From: an uncultured Pseudodesulfovibrio sp.
GTDB lineage: Bacteria; Desulfobacterota; Desulfovibrionia; Desulfovibrionales; Desulfovibrionaceae
Assembly (NCBI RefSeq): GCF_963664965.1
Contig: NZ_OY761823.1
Coordinates: 258,001 to 322,000, forward strand
Direction: 5' to 3'
Length of the DNA stretch: 64,000 bases
Part shown: in pieces, positions 60,380 through 64,000 of the stretch
How positions within the stretch are numbered: the first letter of the stretch is position 1
Layout: each line of letters starts with the position of its first letter
Notes under the pieces: model-generated
Seen by the model: the letters and a program-made list of their open reading frames with translations, nothing else
What the model was told of the DNA's origin: nothing
The model's database searches: none
Translations under genes and position numbers: made by a program

Positions 60380-61795
60380 CTATCCCTGCTGGAATTCATC
60401 AGGCAGGTCGATCTCGCCGCCAGTGCGCTCATACCATCGGAGAAAAGCGTCCACGCAGGTGGGGCACAACTGCTTGCCCCGCTCCTCTCGGATGATGTCA
60501 ACAGCGACCCGCTTGGGCATGGAATCACGGTACGGCCGCTCCGAAGTAACGGCTTCGAACACGTCCGCCACGGAGATGATGCGGGCCTTGAACGGAATAT
60601 CCTCGCCCTTGAGGCCATCGGGATATCCTTTGCCGTCCCACCGCTCATGATGGGAAAGCGTGACTTCGAGAATGTCATGCAGGCTTTCTATGGGACGCAG
60701 GATGTCCGCCACCATGCTTGAGTGCGCCTTGACGTGTTCGAATTCTGTCGCGTCGAGGCGGGATTCCTTGAGCAGCACGTCGTCACGTACGCCGATCTTG
60801 CCGAGGTCATGCAGGCGTCCGATGAGCAGCAGCCGATCCAGTTCGGACTGGTCATACCCCAGTTCTTCACCAATCCCCACGGCAATGAGCGCCACACGCT
60901 CGGAATGGCCGCGGGTGAGGCTGTCCCGCGCTTCAAGGGCCTGAACCAGACTGGCGATGGCGGCCAGCGTCAGTTCGTGCTCCATCTGGAGGCGCTCCTT
61001 TTCCTCAAGGAGCAGCCGGAAGTTGGATGAGAAAATTTCTTCGATGACAATGGAGAGCTGCGCCACGCTGAAGGGCTTGACCAGAAACGTCGCCGCCCCT
61101 TCACGCATGAGGCGTCGCATGAGCGGCTTGTCGCTCAGGGTGGACATGATGATAACGGGAATACGACTGAATCGTTCATCCTTCTTTAAAGCGCGGCAGA
61201 GATCGCTTCCGTCCATCTCCGGCATCATCAGGTCGGAGATGATCAGATCGGGCTTGAAATCAGGTACCCGTTCAAGAGCCTGCTTCCCGTCCGCGACCGT
61301 TTCCACGATAAACCCTTCATTGGAAAGCTCGGCCTTCAGGAACAGGCGGATGCTTGAGGAGTCGTCCGCGACCAGAATGCGGCTTCCTGTCAGAAAACTG
61401 CGGGCCTGAAGGACATCCCTGATGCGCCCGATGTTTTCCTGCATGTCCCCGGCTTTGGAAAGATAGGCATCGGCCCCCACTCGAAAACCGTCTTCAACCT
61501 GCTTGTCCGAATCACGGGTAGACAACACGATGATAGGAATATGGGACGTCTTGAATTCCGCCTTGAGGCGGGAACAAAGCTCAATCCCGTCCATTTTGGG
61601 CATATCGACATCAGTGACAATGAGGTCGAAATCCCCATGTAGGGCTCTTTTCAGGCCATCTTCACCATCAACGCCAAGCACGACTTCGAATCCGGCCTCG
61701 ACAAGATTGGTCTGCAAGGCAAAACGAACTGATTTGGAATCATCCACAACGAGAATGCGGGCAGGACGGTCTTCTGAACGGAATGGGGTATTCAT
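60380..61795 (-). CDS. two-receiver HD-GYP response regulator
   Basis: A 471-residue cytoplasmic protein: receiver 1 (12-130, ILVVDDSKSVRF, IVTDVDMPKMDGIEL), receiver 2 (138-255, ILVADDSSSIRLF, IISDLMMPEMDGSDL, FLVKPF), a short coiled coil, and an HD-GYP domain (290-465) with RLHDLGKIGV and HHERWDGKGYPDGLKG. All metal and GYP residues are present, so it should break down c-di-GMP when phosphorylated. Two receivers in tandem suggest input from two kinases. AAGGAG precedes the ATG. No kinase is adjacent; the HPt protein at 7202-7549 is a distant candidate partner. Confidence 0.95.
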   Translation of the reverse strand: MNTPFRSEDRPARILVVDDSKSVRFALQTNLVEAGFEVVLGVDGEDGLKRALHGDFDLIVTDVDMPKMDGIELCSRLKAEFKTSHIPIIVLSTRDSDKQVEDGFRVGADAYLSKAGDMQENIGRIRDVLQARSFLTGSRILVADDSSSIRLFLKAELSNEGFIVETVADGKQALERVPDFKPDLIISDLMMPEMDGSDLCRALKKDERFSRIPVIIMSTLSDKPLMRRLMREGAATFLVKPFSVAQLSIVIEEIFSSNFRLLLEEKERLQMEHELTLAAIASLVQALEARDSLTRGHSERVALIAVGIGEELGYDQSELDRLLLIGRLHDLGKIGVRDDVLLKESRLDATEFEHVKAHSSMVADILRPIESLHDILEVTLSHHERWDGKGYPDGLKGEDIPFKARIISVADVFEAVTSERPYRDSMPKRVAVDIIREERGKQLCPTCVDAFLRWYERTGGEIDLPDEFQQG

Positions 61796-61890
61796 GCGTA
61801 CAACTCCTTACGAAGTATTACCATGCTCCCTTTTTCAATCCAATACAATTATATTGCTTCGCATTCGACACCGTACTACCATCCTTCCCC

Positions 61891-64000
61891 GTGGACAGTC
61901 CTGTATCAGAATACGTCGCGGCCCTGCTCGACAGCGAACGCATGGCCCATCAGGTCGCGCATCACCGCCTCATCGAAGGAGCCGACTCCCGTCACGCCGC
62001 CCCACGCCGCCCGTGGGCCGGAGCCATTACCAACGCCCTCTCGCTCATGGGCATCGACAAGCTCTATTCGCATCAGGCGGAAGCCGCAGACCATGTCCGC
62101 GCCGGACATCACGTGGTGGTCGCCACCCCCACGGCCAGCGGAAAGACGCTCACGTACAACCTGCCGGTCATGGAGCACTGCCTGACCGACCCGGAAGCCA
62201 AGGCGCTCTATCTCTTCCCGCTCAAGGCGCTGGCGCAGGACCAACTCAAGGGGTTCAACGAACTGGCCACGTTCCTGCCCGAAGACCGCCGCCCCACCGC
62301 CGCCATCTACGACGGCGACACCACACCCCATTTCCGGAAGAAAATCCGCAACTCGCCACCCAACGTGATCATGTCCAACCCGGAAATGATCCACCTGTCC
62401 ATGCTTCCGTATCATGCGTCATGGGCCGAATTCCTGTCCGGCCTGACGCATATCGTGGTGGACGAGGTACACACCTACCGCGGCGTCATGGGATCACACA
62501 TGGCCATGGTCTTCCGGCGGCTGATACGGTTGTGCGAATACTACGGCGCGCGCCCGACCTTCATTTTCTGCTCGGCCACCATCGGCAACCCCGTGGAGCT
62601 GTGTTCCATGCTCACCGGGCTGGATGTTCACCCCATCCTCGAATCCGGGGCCGCACGCGGCGGACGCCACATGGTCTTTCTCAACCCGGACGGCTCCCCG
62701 GCACAGGCAGCCATCCAGCTTTTGCAGGCGGCGCTGGCCCGGAACCTACGCACCATCGTCTACTGCCAGTCCCGCAAGCTGACCGAACTCATCGCGGTCT
62801 GGGCCACGGAACGCAGCGGGCAGTTCAAGGGAAAGATTTCCGCATACCGTGCCGGGTTCCTGCCCGAGGAACGGCGCGAGGTGGAAACGAAAATGGCGGA
62901 CGGCGACCTGCTCGCGGTCATCTCCACCTCGGCCCTTGAGCTGGGCATCGACATCGGCGGCCTCGACGTCTGCATCATGGTCGGCTACCCCGGCTCGGTC
63001 ATGGCGACCCTCCAACGCGGCGGACGCGTGGGCCGCAGCCGACAGGACAGCGTGGTCGCCCTTGTGGCGCAGGAAGACGCGCTCGACCAATATTTCATGC
63101 GTAACCCGGAAGACTTCTTTTCGCGCCCGCCGGAATCGGCCATGCTCAACCCGCACAACCCCGTGGTCATGGACCGCCATCTGGTCTGCGCCGCGGCCGA
63201 ACTCACCCTCAGACGGGGCGAGACATTCCTGAACGAGGAGCCCGTGGCACAGCGGGTGGATGAACTGATCCGGTTCGGACACCTATACGAAGCCGAGGAT
63301 GAACTCCCCGGTCATCCGACGGAAATCGTCTCACCGCGCAAGCGCCCGCACCGGGACGTTGACCTGCGCGGCGCAGGACAGTCCATGCACATCGAAGACA
63401 ACACAGGCAGGGACGGAACCGGCGACACCAAGGCCCCCGTCATCGGGACCATCGACCAGCACCGGGCATTCCGCGAGGCGCACCCTGGCGCGGTCTACCT
63501 GCATCGCGGCGCGACCTACGTCATCACGGACCTCGACCTCGGGGCCGGGGCCGTTCGTACGCAAAAGAAGCGCGTGGGCTATTACACCAAACCGCGCGGC
63601 AGCAAGAACACGGAAATCCTGGAAGTACTCGGACAGAAGGCGAGCTTCGGCACCCGCGTCTACTTCGGGCGGGTCAAGGTCACGGAACAGATCACAGGCT
63701 ATGAAAAACGCTCAGTCCGCGGGGGCAAGCTGCTCGGCATCATGCCGCTGGACCTGCCACCGCTGGTTTTCGAGACCGAGTCCATCTGGTTTGAGATTCC
63801 AAGCGAGGTCCGCCGCCGCTGCGAAGAGGAATTCATGCACTTCATGGGCGGCATCCACGCCTTTGAACACGCGGCCATCGGCATGCTGCCGCTCTTGGTC
63901 ATGACCGACCGCAACGACCTCGGCGGCATCTCCACGCCCATCCATGAACAGGTAAAAGGGGCTGCGGTATTCATCTACGACGGCATGCCCGGTGGTGCCG
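61891..64000 (+). CDS. DEAD/DEAH-box helicase, MrfA (YprA)-like, 3' end outside the window
   Basis: About 703 residues of a superfamily 2 DNA helicase. Q-motif region GIDKLYSHQAEAA, motif I ATPTASGKT, motif II DEVH, motif III SATIGNP, motif V STSALELGIDIGG, motif VI QRGGRVGRSRQDS. After the helicase core comes the start of the MrfA/YprA-type C-terminal part, whose zinc-binding domain would lie past the right edge. MrfA repairs mitomycin-type damage in Bacillus. The GTG at 61891 is the likely start, but it has no clear ribosome site and the frame is open further upstream. Divergent from the HD-GYP gene. Confidence 0.9.
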   Translation, partial: MDSPVSEYVAALLDSERMAHQVAHHRLIEGADSRHAAPRRPWAGAITNALSLMGIDKLYSHQAEAADHVRAGHHVVVATPTASGKTLTYNLPVMEHCLTDPEAKALYLFPLKALAQDQLKGFNELATFLPEDRRPTAAIYDGDTTPHFRKKIRNSPPNVIMSNPEMIHLSMLPYHASWAEFLSGLTHIVVDEVHTYRGVMGSHMAMVFRRLIRLCEYYGARPTFIFCSATIGNPVELCSMLTGLDVHPILESGAARGGRHMVFLNPDGSPAQAAIQLLQAALARNLRTIVYCQSRKLTELIAVWATERSGQFKGKISAYRAGFLPEERREVETKMADGDLLAVISTSALELGIDIGGLDVCIMVGYPGSVMATLQRGGRVGRSRQDSVVALVAQEDALDQYFMRNPEDFFSRPPESAMLNPHNPVVMDRHLVCAAAELTLRRGETFLNEEPVAQRVDELIRFGHLYEAEDELPGHPTEIVSPRKRPHRDVDLRGAGQSMHIEDNTGRDGTGDTKAPVIGTIDQHRAFREAHPGAVYLHRGATYVITDLDLGAGAVRTQKKRVGYYTKPRGSKNTEILEVLGQKASFGTRVYFGRVKVTEQITGYEKRSVRGGKLLGIMPLDLPPLVFETESIWFEIPSEVRRRCEEEFMHFMGGIHAFEHAAIGMLPLLVMTDRNDLGGISTPIHEQVKGAAVFIYDGMPGGA

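Noticed and set aside
1..64000. tRNA, rRNA or tmRNA genes and an att site for the phage cassette
   Set aside because: No cloverleaf-like or rRNA-like sequence was recognised by eye, and no direct repeats flank the terminase group.

Overview
The window looks like a chromosomal segment of a free-living sulfate-reducing bacterium of the Desulfovibrionaceae type (Desulfovibrio, Pseudodesulfovibrio or a relative). This is an inference from the gene mix: cytochrome bd oxidase beside anaerobe-type radical SAM and ferredoxin-nitroreductase proteins, many c-di-GMP enzymes, FecR-RTX giants, a MobA, a clade-X-like phosphofructokinase, and fairly GC-rich coding DNA with strong GGAGG ribosome sites. No rRNA, tRNA or CRISPR array was seen.

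Layout. 1-4.2 kb: minus-strand genes (glnA 5' end with a sigma-54-like promoter, a radical SAM protein, a universal stress protein, a PglC-like sugar transferase with a glycosyltransferase, and a 55-residue membrane peptide with its own terminator). 4.3-7.2 kb: a LysR regulator, a FUSC-type exporter and a Skp/OmpH-like lipoprotein. 7.2-10.1 kb: a minus-strand group of an HPt protein, a glycosyltransferase and a metallo-beta-lactamase-fold protein that has lost its zinc motif. 10.4-14.8 kb: envelope proteins (3D domain, DUF3089, lipoproteins) and a ferredoxin-nitroreductase. 14.8-21.3 kb: three c-di-GMP proteins in a row, one with a ruined GGDEF motif. 21.6-22.9 kb: an amino-acid permease behind a structured leader.

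23-38 kb is an extracellular-matrix island. A 901-residue Asn/Gln/Thr/Asp-rich protein with a strict 50-residue period, transcribed from a good promoter, meets head-on two FecR-RTX giants of 1568 and 2467 residues. No type I exporter is in the window. 38.4-41.7 kb carries a stripped phage cassette (GNAT-like protein, terminase large subunit, small membrane protein, holin-like protein) with a TPR lipoprotein wedged in on the other strand.

41.7-43 kb and 56-59.2 kb hold related mobile DNA: two copies of a roughly 0.65-kb fold-back repeat, broken Rhs pieces, and an intact mini-Rhs toxin with a probable immunity gene. An 86-base promoter-like module stands in the same orientation and geometry before both the phage holin operon and the rhs gene. 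Between these repeats is an ordinary core block: methyltransferase-degP-htpX, hsp20, phosphofructokinase, cydAB, a solute-binding protein, mobA, an M16C peptidase and a peroxiredoxin.

59.7-64 kb: a VOC-fold protein, a two-receiver HD-GYP regulator and the start of an MrfA-like helicase that runs off the right edge. Two themes tie the window together: c-di-GMP signalling beside giant surface proteins, and Rhs/phage DNA sharing regulatory sequence.
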